A stretch of 64,000 bases of DNA. Origin: Novosphingobium sp. PhB165. GTDB taxonomy: Bacteria; Pseudomonadota; Alphaproteobacteria; Sphingomonadales; Sphingomonadaceae. The notes beneath the pieces were generated by a model. It was not told the DNA's origin. It saw only the letters and a list, made by a program, of their open reading frames with translations, and did no database searches. The stretch lies in NCBI RefSeq assembly GCF_004341845.1, contig NZ_SLVB01000001.1:558001-622000 (forward strand), in the 5' to 3' direction. This document shows, piece after piece, positions 8,577 to 17,777 of the stretch; the stretch's first letter is position 1; every line of letters starts with the position of its first letter. A program made the translations under genes and the position numbers.

Positions 8577-9725
8577 GTGGCGGGCACCACGCGCTTCGCC
8601 GTCCTGAAAGAGCGGGCGGCGGGTGAAACGCGGGTCTCGGCAACGCCGGAGACCGTGAAGAAGCTGATCGCGCTGGGCGCGGCCGTCGCGGTGGAGAGCG
8701 GCGCGGGGCTGGCAGCCAGCATTTCCGATGCGGACTATGCGGCGGCCGGGGCCGAAGTCGGCCCGGCTGCCGAGGTGCTGGCGGGCGCGGACATCGTGTT
8801 CGGCGTGCAAGGCCCCGATCCGGCGCTGCTGTCGGGCGTGACGCCGGGGGCCTGGGTGGTCGCCGGGCTCGACCCGTTCGGAGCGGGCGAAAAGGGCGGA
8901 CGGGCCCGCGTCTCCGCTTATGCGGCGGCGGGGCTGGAAGCGCTCGCGATGGAATTCATGCCGCGCATCACCCGCGCGCAGTCGATGGACATCCTTTCTT
9001 CGCAGTCGAACCTTGCGGGTTACAAGGCCGTTCTGGTCGCCGCCAATCTCTATGGCCGCGCCTTTCCGATGATGATGACCGCCGCCGGCACCGTGAGCGC
9101 GGCGAAGTGCTTCGTCATGGGCGTGGGCGTCGCGGGGCTTCAGGCCATCGCCACGGCCCGCCGCCTCGGCGCGCAAGTTTCGGCAACGGACGTGCGCTCA
9201 GCCACGAAGGAGCAGATCCTCTCGCTCGGTGCCAAGCCGATCTTCGTCGAGAACGTCGCGGGCATCGAGGGCGAGGGCTCGGGCGGCTACGCTTCCGAAA
9301 TGAGCGAGGAATACCGCAAGGCGCAAGCCGAACTGGTTTCCGGTCACCTCGCCAAACAGGATATCGTCATCACCACCGCGCTGATCCCGGGGCGCGAGGC
9401 TCCGCGACTCATCACCGATGCGCAGATCACGACGATGAAGCCCGGCAGCGTGATCTTCGACCTCGCCGCGCCGCAGGGCGGCAATGTGGAAGGGTCGGTT
9501 GCCGATCAGGTGGTCGTGCGGCACGGGGTCAGGATCGTCGGCTATTCAAATACGCCGGCGCACCTTCCGGCCGACGCTTCGGCGCTCTTTTCGCGTAACC
9601 TGTTCAACTTTGTTTCGGCCTTCTGGGACAAGGAGCAGGGCAGGCCCGTGCTTGACGAGGAAATCGGCAATGCGATCCGTCTGACGCAAGGCGGCAAGGT
9701 GGTGAACGAGAGGCTGGTGGGTTGA
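8577..9725 (+). CDS. pntAA: NAD(P) transhydrogenase subunit alpha, part 1 (NAD(H)-binding domain I)
   Basis: 382 residues starting with GTG. This is the soluble domain I of proton-translocating transhydrogenase, which transfers hydride from NADH to NADP+ using the proton gradient. It shows the alanine dehydrogenase/PntA N-terminal pattern (LKERAAGETRVSATPETVKKL), RITRAQSMDILSSQ, the dinucleotide-binding VMGVGVAGLQAIATA and the TALIPGREAPRLI loop. The split three-gene form (AA, AB, B) is usual in alphaproteobacteria. Unusually, pntAB does not follow directly: a 470-bp repeat-flanked DUF559 cassette lies between them. Confidence 0.95.
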   Translation: MAGTTRFAVLKERAAGETRVSATPETVKKLIALGAAVAVESGAGLAASISDADYAAAGAEVGPAAEVLAGADIVFGVQGPDPALLSGVTPGAWVVAGLDPFGAGEKGGRARVSAYAAAGLEALAMEFMPRITRAQSMDILSSQSNLAGYKAVLVAANLYGRAFPMMMTAAGTVSAAKCFVMGVGVAGLQAIATARRLGAQVSATDVRSATKEQILSLGAKPIFVENVAGIEGEGSGGYASEMSEEYRKAQAELVSGHLAKQDIVITTALIPGREAPRLITDAQITTMKPGSVIFDLAAPQGGNVEGSVADQVVVRHGVRIVGYSNTPAHLPADASALFSRNLFNFVSAFWDKEQGRPVLDEEIGNAIRLTQGGKVVNERLVG

Positions 9726-9740
9726 GTGTCGCGCGGCCCT

Positions 9741-9793
9741 GTCCTCCCCGGAACGGGGAGGGGGACCGCGCGCAGCGCGGTGGAGGGGATTCG
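9741..9793 (+). repeat. Two-hairpin repeat, left copy (REP family E)
   Basis: 53-bp unit: GC-rich hairpin 1 (CTCCCCG GAA CGGGGAG), then hairpin 2 (ACCGCGCG CA GCGCGGT), then GGAGGGGATTC. It begins 15 bp after the pntAA stop. An inverted, nearly identical copy is at 10135-10186, and another pair is at 16266-16399. Hairpin 2 differs between copies by paired changes that keep the stem. Confidence 0.85.
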
Positions 9794-9844
9794 CGGTTTA
9801 CGCCACGTCCCGCAGTAAGCCGGGCGCGCGATTTACGTCGCAGT

Positions 9845-10192
9845 ATGAGCAAGCCCGAAATCGCCTTGTGGCAGGAACTGCGACAGCGACCGGGAGGATT
9901 GAAGTTCCGCCGCCAGCATCCGATCGGGTCGTATATCGCGGACTTCTGCTGCCTTTCGATAAGGCTTGTCGTCGAGGTTGACGGCATCGTGCATGATATG
10001 TCGGGTCGCCCGCAAAGGGATGCCGGGCGGGATCGTTTCATCAAGGAAAACGGGTTCAGGGTTCTGAGGGTATCGGCTTCACGGGTTTTGGCGGATGCGG
10101 CAGGCGCCGCTGCCGCGATTGTCGCGTGGGCCGAGAATCCCCTCCACCGTCCTGCGGACGGTCCCCCTCCCCGTGCCGGGGAGGACAAGTAA
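9845..10192 (+). CDS. DUF559 family protein (VSR-like endonuclease fold) inside the pnt operon
   Basis: 115 residues from ATG 9845. DUF559 proteins have a very-short-patch-repair/restriction-like nuclease fold. The family core is intact: EIALWQELRQR, KFRRQHPIGSYIADF (aspartate), LVVEVDG (Glu/Asp pair), the His in IVHD, and GFRVLRV. The C-terminal 18 residues (from NPLHRPADG) are encoded by the flanking repeat. The true start may lie further upstream: the in-frame ARDLRR just before the ATG resembles the usual family N-terminus, and a TTG at 9722 would read through the left repeat. It is located between pntAA and pntAB, framed by inverted repeats. The function, perhaps in repeat spread or DNA repair, is not known. 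Confidence 0.78.
   Translation: MSKPEIALWQELRQRPGGLKFRRQHPIGSYIADFCCLSIRLVVEVDGIVHDMSGRPQRDAGRDRFIKENGFRVLRVSASRVLADAAGAAAAIVAWAENPLHRPADGPPPRAGEDK
10135..10186 (-). repeat. Two-hairpin repeat, right copy, inverted (REP family E)
   Basis: The reverse complement matches the copy at 9741-9793 except in a few positions. Hairpin 2 is ACCGTCC GCA GGACGGT here against ACCGCGC GCA GCGCGGT on the left, which is compensatory change. It overlaps the 3' end of the DUF559 gene and ends 10 bp before pntAB. Confidence 0.85.
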
Positions 10193-10196
10193 GGGC

Positions 10197-10505
10197 ATGG
10201 ATTTCGTATCGATCCTCTCGATCTTCGTACTGGCCTGTTTCGTGGGCTACTACGTCGTCTGGTCGGTGACCCCGGCATTGCACACGCCGCTGATGGCGGT
10301 GACCAACGCGATTTCCTCGGTGATCGTCGTCGGCGCGCTGGTGGCGAGCGCTGCCGCAGGGTCGCCGCTGGCCAAGTGGCTGGGCCTCGGCGCGGTGGTG
10401 CTGGCAAGCGTCAACATCTTCGGCGGCTTCGCCGTCACCGAGCGCATGCTGGCGATGTACAAGAAAAAGGACAAACCCGCGAAGGGTGAGGGGAGCAAGC
10501 CTTGA
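10197..10505 (+). CDS. pntAB: NAD(P) transhydrogenase subunit alpha, part 2 (membrane domain)
   Basis: 102 residues with about three hydrophobic segments (VSILSIFVLACFVGYYVVW, then LMAVTNAISSVIVVGALVA, then WLGLGAVVLASVNIFGGFAV). The HTPLMAVTNAISSVIVVGAL signature is typical of the domain II part of PntA. It contributes helices to the proton channel together with PntB. The stop TGA overlaps the pntB ATG (TGATG), indicating coupled translation. The DUF559 cassette immediately upstream separates it from pntAA, so its ribosome-binding site (AAGGGC) lies just past the right repeat. Confidence 0.95.
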   Translation: MDFVSILSIFVLACFVGYYVVWSVTPALHTPLMAVTNAISSVIVVGALVASAAAGSPLAKWLGLGAVVLASVNIFGGFAVTERMLAMYKKKDKPAKGEGSKP

Positions 10506-11932
10506 TGTCAGCCCACGCGGTGAACCCCTGGGTGGCGGTGGCCTACCTTGTCGCGGGTATCTGCTTCATCCTCGCGCTGCGCGGGCTGTCCTCGCCGGCG
10601 ACCAGCCGCAGGGGCAACCGCTATGGCATGATCGGCATGGCGATTGCCGTGGCGACCACGCTGCTGACCCACCAGATCGCCAGCCTGCCCGAGATCGTGG
10701 CGGCCATAGCCATCGGCGGCGGCATCGGCTTCGTGATCGCGCGCAAGATCCAGATGACAGCGATGCCGCAGCTCGTTGCCGCGTTCCACTCGCTGGTCGG
10801 TCTTGCAGCAGTGCTGGTCGCAGTCGCGGCGTTTCTCAATCCGGAGGCTTTCGGAATTCTCGGAGCCGACGGCAATATCCTCTCCGTCAGTCGCATCGAG
10901 ATGGCCCTGGGCGCGGCGATCGGCGCGATCACGTTCTCGGGCTCGGTAATCGCTTTTGCCAAGCTCAACGGCAATATGTCAGGCGCGCCGATCCTGCTGC
11001 CCGCGCGCCATGTGATCAACCTCGGCACGCTGGTCGTGATCCTCGCGCTGACCGCGCTGTTCGCTCATTCCGGGCAGGCGGGCCCCGGCGAAAACCCGAT
11101 GTTCTGGGGCATCGTCGGGCTGTCCTTCGCGATCGGATTCCTGCTGATCATCCCCATCGGCGGGGCGGACATGCCGGTCGTCGTCTCGATGCTCAACTCC
11201 TATTCGGGTTGGGCGGCGGCGGCGATGGGCTTCACGCTGCACAATACGGCGATGATCGTGACCGGCGCGCTGGTGGGTTCGTCGGGCGCGATCCTCAGCT
11301 ACATCATGTGCAAGGCGATGAACCGCAGCTTCATCTCGGTGATCGCCGGCGGCTTCGGCGCCGAAGCCGGCGCAGGAGGCGGTGCAGCGCAGACCGACCG
11401 TCCGTGGAAGCGCGGCTCGGCCGAAGACGCGGCTTTCCTGATGAAAGAGGCGGAGAACGTCATCATCATCCCGGGTTACGGCATGGCGGTGGCGCAGGCC
11501 CAGCACGTGGTGCGCGAAATGGCGGACCAGCTCAAAAAGCACGGCGTCAGCGTGAAATACGCGATCCATCCGGTCGCCGGTCGCATGCCCGGCCACATGA
11601 ACGTGCTGCTGGCCGAAGCCAATGTCCCCTATGACGAAGTCTTCGAGCTTGAGGATATCAACGGCGAGTTCGCCCAGTGCGACGTCGCTTTCATCATCGG
11701 CGCCAACGACGTGGTGAACCCCGCCGCGCGGACGGACAAGTCCTCGCCGATCTACGGCATGCCGGTGTTCGACGTGGAGAAGGCCAAGACCATCTTCTTC
11801 ATCAAGCGCTCAATGGGCGGGCAGGGCTATGCGGGTGTCGACAATGACGTGTTCTACATGGACCAGACCATGATGCTACTGGCCGACGCCAAGAAGATGG
11901 TCGAGGATATCGTCAAGGCTCTGGCGGACTGA
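10505..11932 (+). CDS. pntB: NAD(P) transhydrogenase subunit beta
   Basis: 475 residues. The N-terminal half has about nine membrane spans that form the proton channel. The C-terminal domain III binds NADP(H): VIIIPGYGMAVAQAQHVVREMA, IHPVAGRMPGHMNVLLAEANVPY, GANDVVNPAA and FFIKRSMGGQGYAGVDN are all present. It starts at ATG 10505, overlapping the pntAB stop; a TTG one codon earlier is less likely. Length is as in E. coli PntB. It is the last gene of the operon. Confidence 0.96.
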   Translation: MSAHAVNPWVAVAYLVAGICFILALRGLSSPATSRRGNRYGMIGMAIAVATTLLTHQIASLPEIVAAIAIGGGIGFVIARKIQMTAMPQLVAAFHSLVGLAAVLVAVAAFLNPEAFGILGADGNILSVSRIEMALGAAIGAITFSGSVIAFAKLNGNMSGAPILLPARHVINLGTLVVILALTALFAHSGQAGPGENPMFWGIVGLSFAIGFLLIIPIGGADMPVVVSMLNSYSGWAAAAMGFTLHNTAMIVTGALVGSSGAILSYIMCKAMNRSFISVIAGGFGAEAGAGGGAAQTDRPWKRGSAEDAAFLMKEAENVIIIPGYGMAVAQAQHVVREMADQLKKHGVSVKYAIHPVAGRMPGHMNVLLAEANVPYDEVFELEDINGEFAQCDVAFIIGANDVVNPAARTDKSSPIYGMPVFDVEKAKTIFFIKRSMGGQGYAGVDNDVFYMDQTMMLLADAKKMVEDIVKALAD

Positions 11933-11955
11933 GGCCGAGGGCTTATAGCGGCGCG

Positions 11956-12273
11956 ATGACCCGGTTTCTCAAGCGAATCCTGTTGCTCGTCGGCCTTGCC
12001 GCGGTGCTTTTCGTGGGCGCGCATTTCTATGCGGGTTGGCGCCTGCACGCTGCGCTGGTGGCGAATGGCATGTCCGATCGCGTGGCGTCCTGCATGACCA
12101 AGCGGATGATGAAGCGCCTCACCCTGTTCCAGTTGGTGAAGCTTCAGAAGCTGGAGGGTGACAAGCCGACGCTCGGCGCCTGGATCCACGCGGTCAAGGG
12201 TGTGGACGATAGCAAGGTCATTCTCGTCACCACCACTTCGGCTGCCTTGTGCAAGTCGGGGCTTGCACATTGA
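11956..12273 (+). CDS. Small membrane-anchored protein of unknown function
   Basis: 105 residues: a basic N-terminus (MTRFLKR) and one hydrophobic segment (ILLLVGLAAVLFVGAHFYA) followed by about 80 mostly polar residues with two cysteines (in VASCMTKRM and AALCKSG). It is probably a periplasmic domain on a single-span or uncleaved signal anchor. It lies 23 bp after pntB on the same strand, so it could be read from that operon, and precedes dgt. No domain is recognised. Confidence 0.65.
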   Translation: MTRFLKRILLLVGLAAVLFVGAHFYAGWRLHAALVANGMSDRVASCMTKRMMKRLTLFQLVKLQKLEGDKPTLGAWIHAVKGVDDSKVILVTTTSAALCKSGLAH

Positions 12274-12358
12274 AGTCCTTCCAAGTCAGGTGTTTCCAGC
12301 GGCCCTGAAAATGCTCTAGGGGGCGGCAAGAAATTCCTAGTTCGGGAAAGATCACCGC

Positions 12359-13519
12359 TTGACCCTCGCTCCTTACGCATCCGATCCGGCGCGCACGCGC
12401 GGACGCGAATATCCGATCGAGGACGGCGTCGCGCGCGGTCCGCGCAGTGCCTACCAGCGCGATCGCGACCGCATCGTCCATTCGATCGCCTTCCGCCGCC
12501 TGCGCTACAAGACGCAGGTCTTCATCGCGCCGGATGGCGACCATTACCGCGTCCGCCTGACCCACAGCCTTGAAGTCGCGCAAGTCGCGCGCGTCATCGC
12601 TCGCATCCTCGGCCTCGACGAGGACCTGACCGAAGGCCTCGCGCTCGCGCACGATATCGGCCATCCGCCCTTCGGCCATGCCGGAGAGGAAGCGCTGGAC
12701 GCCGCACTCCACAAGGCCGGCGGCTTCGATCACAACGCCAATTGCCTCCGCACGCTCATGCGGATCGAAAGCCCCTATTGCGAGCATGACGGGCTCAACC
12801 TGACATGGGAGATGCTGGAGGGGCTGGCCAAGCACAACGGCCCGGTGCTGACCCCGAACTGGGCGCTTGCCGGGCTCGATCAGGACTACAATCTCGAACT
12901 GGGCTCCTACGCCTCGCTCGAAGCACAAGTCGCCGCGCTCTCGGACGACATCGCCTATGACAACCACGATATTGACGACGGCCTGCGCGCGGGCTTCCTC
13001 GATCTCGAGGAACTGCTCGCGCATCCTTTCGTGGTGGACCGCTGGCGCGAGGTGGAGCGCCGCTTCCCGGGGGTTCCGCTCAATCGCCAGCTTGCCGAAC
13101 TGATCCGCAGCCAAATCGGCTTCATGGTCAACGACCTCGTCGCGCAGACCAAGGCCAACCTGATCGGCATCGAGAGCGTGCACGACGTGCGCACCGCCGG
13201 ACGCCAGCTTGTCACGTTCTCGCCCGAAGTCGAGGAAGGCGAGCGGGCCTTCAAGCGCTTCATGTACGAGAAGCTCTATTACCACCCCGAACAGCTGGAA
13301 ACCGCGCGCCGTGCCCGCGCGCTGATCGCGGAACTCTATGCGGCCTATTCGCAGGAGCCGGTGCTGATGGAGGAAAGCTGGATCGACGGCTTGCCGCGCC
13401 ACGAGCCCGAGCGCAGCCGTCATATCGCCGACTATATCGCCGGCATGACGGACCGTTACGCCATCGCCTGCCATGCGCAGATTTATGGCGTCACGCCCGA
13501 AGGGTTGCGCAATGTCTGA
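12359..13519 (+). CDS. dgt: Deoxyguanosinetriphosphate triphosphohydrolase-like protein
   Basis: 386 residues of the HD-domain dNTPase family, which hydrolyses dNTPs to nucleosides and triphosphate and so helps control nucleotide pools. Metal ligands are visible: RLTHSLEVAQV (His69) and AHDIGHPPFGHAGE (His98-Asp99). ALSDDIAYDNHDIDDGLRAG carries the later Asp. The type 2 pattern (RDRDRIVHSIAFRRLRYKTQVF) is that of the shorter alphaproteobacterial Dgt-like proteins. The start is TTG at 12359, 8 nt past GGAAAGA; no nearby ATG precedes the conserved start. The 3' end overlaps the next gene by 8 bp. Confidence 0.93.
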   Translation: MTLAPYASDPARTRGREYPIEDGVARGPRSAYQRDRDRIVHSIAFRRLRYKTQVFIAPDGDHYRVRLTHSLEVAQVARVIARILGLDEDLTEGLALAHDIGHPPFGHAGEEALDAALHKAGGFDHNANCLRTLMRIESPYCEHDGLNLTWEMLEGLAKHNGPVLTPNWALAGLDQDYNLELGSYASLEAQVAALSDDIAYDNHDIDDGLRAGFLDLEELLAHPFVVDRWREVERRFPGVPLNRQLAELIRSQIGFMVNDLVAQTKANLIGIESVHDVRTAGRQLVTFSPEVEEGERAFKRFMYEKLYYHPEQLETARRARALIAELYAAYSQEPVLMEESWIDGLPRHEPERSRHIADYIAGMTDRYAIACHAQIYGVTPEGLRNV

Positions 13520-14213
13520 TGCTGGCTCGGCTCCGCAAGGAGCCCGGCGCCTCTGCCTCGTCGGTGCGAGCGGCATGGTCGGGCAGGCCGTGATCGCGGG
13601 CAGCCTGGGGCGGAGCGATCTTCGCGTGATCGGCGTGGCCCGGCGCGAGGTGCCGCTGCCGCAGGGTGCCCGGCTGGAAATCCTTGTGGGAGATACCGCC
13701 GACTGGCCGCCGCTGATCGCCGCCGCGCGCGCGCAGGTGCTGGTCTGCGCGCTTGGCACCACGCGCAAGGCTGCGGGCAGCGACGAGGCCTTTCGCGCCG
13801 TCGATTACGATCTCGTGCTGGAAGTCGCCAAGGCCGCGCGCGCGTCCGGCATCGAGCATATGATCCTGGTCTCTTCGGTCGGCGCCGACCGGGCGAGCCG
13901 CAACCTTTACTTGCGCACAAAGGGTGACATCGAGGATGCCGTCCACAAGCTGGGCTTCCGCCGGCTAGACATCCTGCGGCCCGGCCTCTTGCGCGGCCAC
14001 CGCGCCGAAAGCCGCCCGCTGGAGAGCATGGCGCAAGTGCTCAACCCGGTGGCCGACGCCATCGTGCTCCGCGGTAGGTTCTCCAAATTCCGCTCGATCT
14101 CGGTCCGCCGCCTTGCCGATGTGATTTTCGCGCTGAGTGCCGAGAAGACGCGTGGCCGCTTCATTCACGAACATGAAGCGATGATGCGCGCGCTGCGCCG
14201 GGCAGGGGATTGA
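13512..14213 (+). CDS. NAD(P)-binding Rossmann protein (NmrA/HTATIP2-like)
   Basis: 233 residues. The N-terminal nucleotide-binding loop LVGASGMVGQAV is at about residues 18-29; VCALGTTRKAAGS and MILVSSVGADRASRNLYLRTKGDIE follow, as in atypical SDR proteins of the HTATIP2/YwnB type. The LYLRTKGDIE segment holds the Y-x-x-x-K-like pair. DILRPGLLRGHR is also family-typical. The start is ATG 13512, inside the last codons of dgt, so the two are probably co-transcribed. The exact substrate, or whether it is an enzyme at all, is unclear. Confidence 0.82.
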   Translation: MSDAGSAPQGARRLCLVGASGMVGQAVIAGSLGRSDLRVIGVARREVPLPQGARLEILVGDTADWPPLIAAARAQVLVCALGTTRKAAGSDEAFRAVDYDLVLEVAKAARASGIEHMILVSSVGADRASRNLYLRTKGDIEDAVHKLGFRRLDILRPGLLRGHRAESRPLESMAQVLNPVADAIVLRGRFSKFRSISVRRLADVIFALSAEKTRGRFIHEHEAMMRALRRAGD

Positions 14214-14256
14214 GGGGCGTCGCTTGCGCTCTCCCGCCGTCCAGCCCCCCTCCTTT

Positions 14257-14333
14257 CGTCATTGCGAGCGTAGCGAAGCAATCCAGAGCGGCTCAAGACT
14301 GTCCTGGATTGCTTCGCTACGCTCGCAATGACG
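14257..14333. repeat. Inverted 30-bp palindrome pair (REP family B)
   Basis: Perfect inverted arms at 14257-14286 and 14304-14333 (starting CGTCATTGCGAGCGTAGC) with a 17-bp spacer. This is a common alphaproteobacterial extragenic palindrome. It lies in the 487-bp gap before gcvT, which otherwise holds a TTGACA -35-like hexamer at 14400 and the riboswitch. Confidence 0.75.
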
Positions 14334-14445
14334 AGAAGAAGGGGCCGGCGCCCGCATGCATCTCGGGGGAAATAGTACTGCAGTGCAGCGCAACCGGCGT
14401 TGACACAAACGCACCTCTCAACCAAGGGTCAAGGCATCGCTGACA

Positions 14446-14664
14446 GCGCGGGAGAGACCTGCCGATTCGCACATGCGGAGAAGGCAGGCGCCGAAGGAGC
14501 AACCGCCCCGGAATCTCTCAGGCAAAAGGACCGCGCAGCGTCGATAGCGAGACTCTGGAAAGTGTCTCATCCCAAAAGGGTGAGGCCGCCGACGGTGTAA
14601 CTCCGGTATGGTCCGTTTCGGGCCCTCTGGGGGAAGCTCTCAGGTTTCCGTGACAGAGGGGGCA
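14446..14664 (+). promoter_or_regulatory. Tandem glycine riboswitch
   Basis: Two glycine aptamers in series upstream of gcvT. The first (about 14446-14541) has GCGGGAGAGACC, GCGCCGAAGGAGCAACC and AATCTCTCAGGCAAAAGGACCGC, which are diagnostic. The second (about 14548-14664) has GACTCTGGAAAG, GCCGCCGACGGTGTAACTCC and AGCTCTCAGGTTTCCGTGACAGAGG. Glycine binding usually switches the glycine cleavage operon on. The ribosome-binding site of gcvT (GGAG, 14690) follows within 30 nt, so control at translation initiation is plausible. Confidence 0.93.
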
Positions 14665-14700
14665 CCTGGAATGGTGTACCGAACTGTGCGGAGTCATGTC

Positions 14701-15858
14701 TTGAGCGAATACCCGATTTCCGATTCCGATCAGGAACCCGAAGAACTCGCACCGATGCTGTTGCCGCTGGATAGCTGGCACCGCGATCGCGGCGGCCGCA
14801 TGGTCGAATTCGCCGGTTACATGATGCCCGTTCAATATGAAGGCATCATGGCCGAGCACCTCTGGACCCGCGAGAACGCCGGTCTGTTCGACGTCAGCCA
14901 CATGGGCCAGCTGCTCGTTTCGGGCGAAGAGGGCGCGCAGACCGATGTCGAGCCCGCGCTCGAAGCGGCCCTGCCCATCGATCTTTCGACCCTGAAGCTG
15001 GGCGCGGTGCGCTACTCGCTGCTGCTGGACGAAAACGGCGGCATTCTCGACGACCTCATGGTCGCGCGCTGGCCGGGCGGCTTCTATCTCGTCGTGAACG
15101 GCGCCACCAAGTGGGACGATATCGGCACTCTGCGCGAGTATCTGCCGGACGACGTCACGCTGAACCACCTCGACGACCGCGCGCTGCTGGCGCTTCAGGG
15201 CCCCAAGGCCTTTGCCGCGCTCGAACGCGTGGCCGAGGGTGAATATCCGCTCTCCGCGCTGACCTTCATGAAGGGCGGCCGCTTCACGCTGGGCGGCGTC
15301 GACGCCTGGATCAGCCGCTCGGGCTACACCGGCGAGGATGGTTTCGAGATTTCGATCCCCGGCGATTCTGCTGCCGAAGTGGCCGACCTGCTGCTCAGCC
15401 AGCCGGAAGTGAAGCCGATCGGCCTTGGCGCGCGTGACTCGCTGCGCCTCGAAGCGGGCCTGCCGCTTTACGGTCACGACATGGATCCCGATCGTGGCCC
15501 GGTCGAGGCCGGCCTTGCTTTCGGCATCAACAAGCGCCGCCGCCTTGAAGGCGGCTTCCCCGGCGCTGAGCGCGTCCAGCGCGACTTTGCCGAGGGCACC
15601 GCGCAGAAGCGCATCGGCCTCAAGCTGGAAGGCCGTCAGGCCGCCCGCGAGGGCGCCAAGGTTTTCCATGGAGAACAGGAAGTTGGCGTTGTAACTTCGG
15701 GCGGTTTCTCGCCTTCGTTGCAGCACCCGATCGCCATGGCCTACGTCGATGCGGCGCTTGCTGCTGACGGCACTGCGCTTTCCATCGAAATTCGGGGCAA
15801 GAAGCTCGACGCCACGGTCGCGGCGATGCCCTTCGTCCCCAATCGCTATCACCGCTGA
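14701..15858 (+). CDS. gcvT: Glycine cleavage system T protein (aminomethyltransferase)
   Basis: 385 residues from TTG 14701, which has GGAG at 14690-14693. It transfers the methylene group from lipoyl-bound aminomethyl to tetrahydrofolate, releasing ammonia. Family features are [89 protein letters not shown] and the C-terminal [11 protein letters not shown] barrel. An ATG at 14671 is possible but lies against the riboswitch; an ATG at 14755 would lose the N-terminal leader. It is the first gene of the riboswitch-controlled gcv operon. Confidence 0.94.
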   Translation: MSEYPISDSDQEPEELAPMLLPLDSWHRDRGGRMVEFAGYMMPVQYEGIMAEHLWTRENAGLFDVSHMGQLLVSGEEGAQTDVEPALEAALPIDLSTLKLGAVRYSLLLDENGGILDDLMVARWPGGFYLVVNGATKWDDIGTLREYLPDDVTLNHLDDRALLALQGPKAFAALERVAEGEYPLSALTFMKGGRFTLGGVDAWISRSGYTGEDGFEISIPGDSAAEVADLLLSQPEVKPIGLGARDSLRLEAGLPLYGHDMDPDRGPVEAGLAFGINKRRRLEGGFPGAERVQRDFAEGTAQKRIGLKLEGRQAAREGAKVFHGEQEVGVVTSGGFSPSLQHPIAMAYVDAALAADGTALSIEIRGKKLDATVAAMPFVPNRYHR

Positions 15859-15887
15859 GGACCAATCCTCCTAGCAAAGGACATCCC

Positions 15888-16259
15888 ATGACCCGTTATT
15901 TCTCCCAGGAACACGAATGGCTCGAAGTCGAAGGCGACCTCGGCACCGTGGGCATCACCGACTACGCACAGGGCCAGCTCGGCGACATCACCTTCGTGGA
16001 CCTGCCTGAAGCCGGCGCGACGTTCGGCAAGGGCGATTCCGTTGCCGTAGTGGACTCGGTGAAGGCCGCTTCGGACGTCTACACCCCGGTTTCGGGCACC
16101 ATCGCCGAAGTGAACGCCGCGCTCGGCGACGAGCCGGAACTGGTCAACACCGACGCCGAAGTGGGCGGCTGGCTGTTCCGTATCACGCTCTCCGATGCCT
16201 CGGAGCTTTCGGGCCTCATGGATGAGGCGGCGTACAAGGATTATGTCGACAGCCTCTGA
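15888..16259 (+). CDS. gcvH: Glycine cleavage system H protein
   Basis: 123 residues, the lipoyl carrier that shuttles the aminomethyl group between P, T and L proteins. The lipoylated lysine is Lys59 in [30 protein letters not shown] and the C-terminal GGWLFRI are standard. It starts at ATG 15888 after AGCAAAGGACATCCC, 29 bp after gcvT. Downstream there is a facing pair of two-hairpin repeats before gcvPA, which may influence how much transcript reaches the P protein genes. Confidence 0.96.
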   Translation: MTRYFSQEHEWLEVEGDLGTVGITDYAQGQLGDITFVDLPEAGATFGKGDSVAVVDSVKAASDVYTPVSGTIAEVNAALGDEPELVNTDAEVGGWLFRITLSDASELSGLMDEAAYKDYVDSL

Positions 16260-16265
16260 CGCCCT

Positions 16266-16399
16266 GTCCTCCCCGATACGGGGAGGGGGACCGTCCGCAG
16301 GACGGTGGAGGGGATTCGCCCCCGGCCGTGACGTTTGCGTCAGGCCGCCAATCCCCTCCGTCAGCCTTTCAGGCTGCCACCTCCCCGTGCCGGGGAGGA
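16266..16399. repeat. Facing pair of two-hairpin repeats (REP family E) between gcvH and gcvPA
   Basis: A forward copy at 16266-16317 and an inverted copy at 16350-16399 are separated by 32 bp. They belong to the same family as the repeats that flank the DUF559 gene at 9.7-10.2 kb, here with no gene between. Hairpin 2 is ACCGTCC GCA GGACGGT in the first copy and GCAGCCT GAA AGGCTG in the second: a different sequence with the same shape. Confidence 0.85.
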
Positions 16400-16418
16400 T
16401 AACGAAGCAGGAAACCCC

Positions 16419-17773
<1,355 letters not shown>

Positions 17774-17777
<4 letters not shown>

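Noticed and set aside
9741..10186. Repeats considered as a CRISPR array or the ends of a classic insertion sequence
   Set aside because: Only two inverted copies with unequal content between, no regular spacers, no transposase and no visible target-site duplication.
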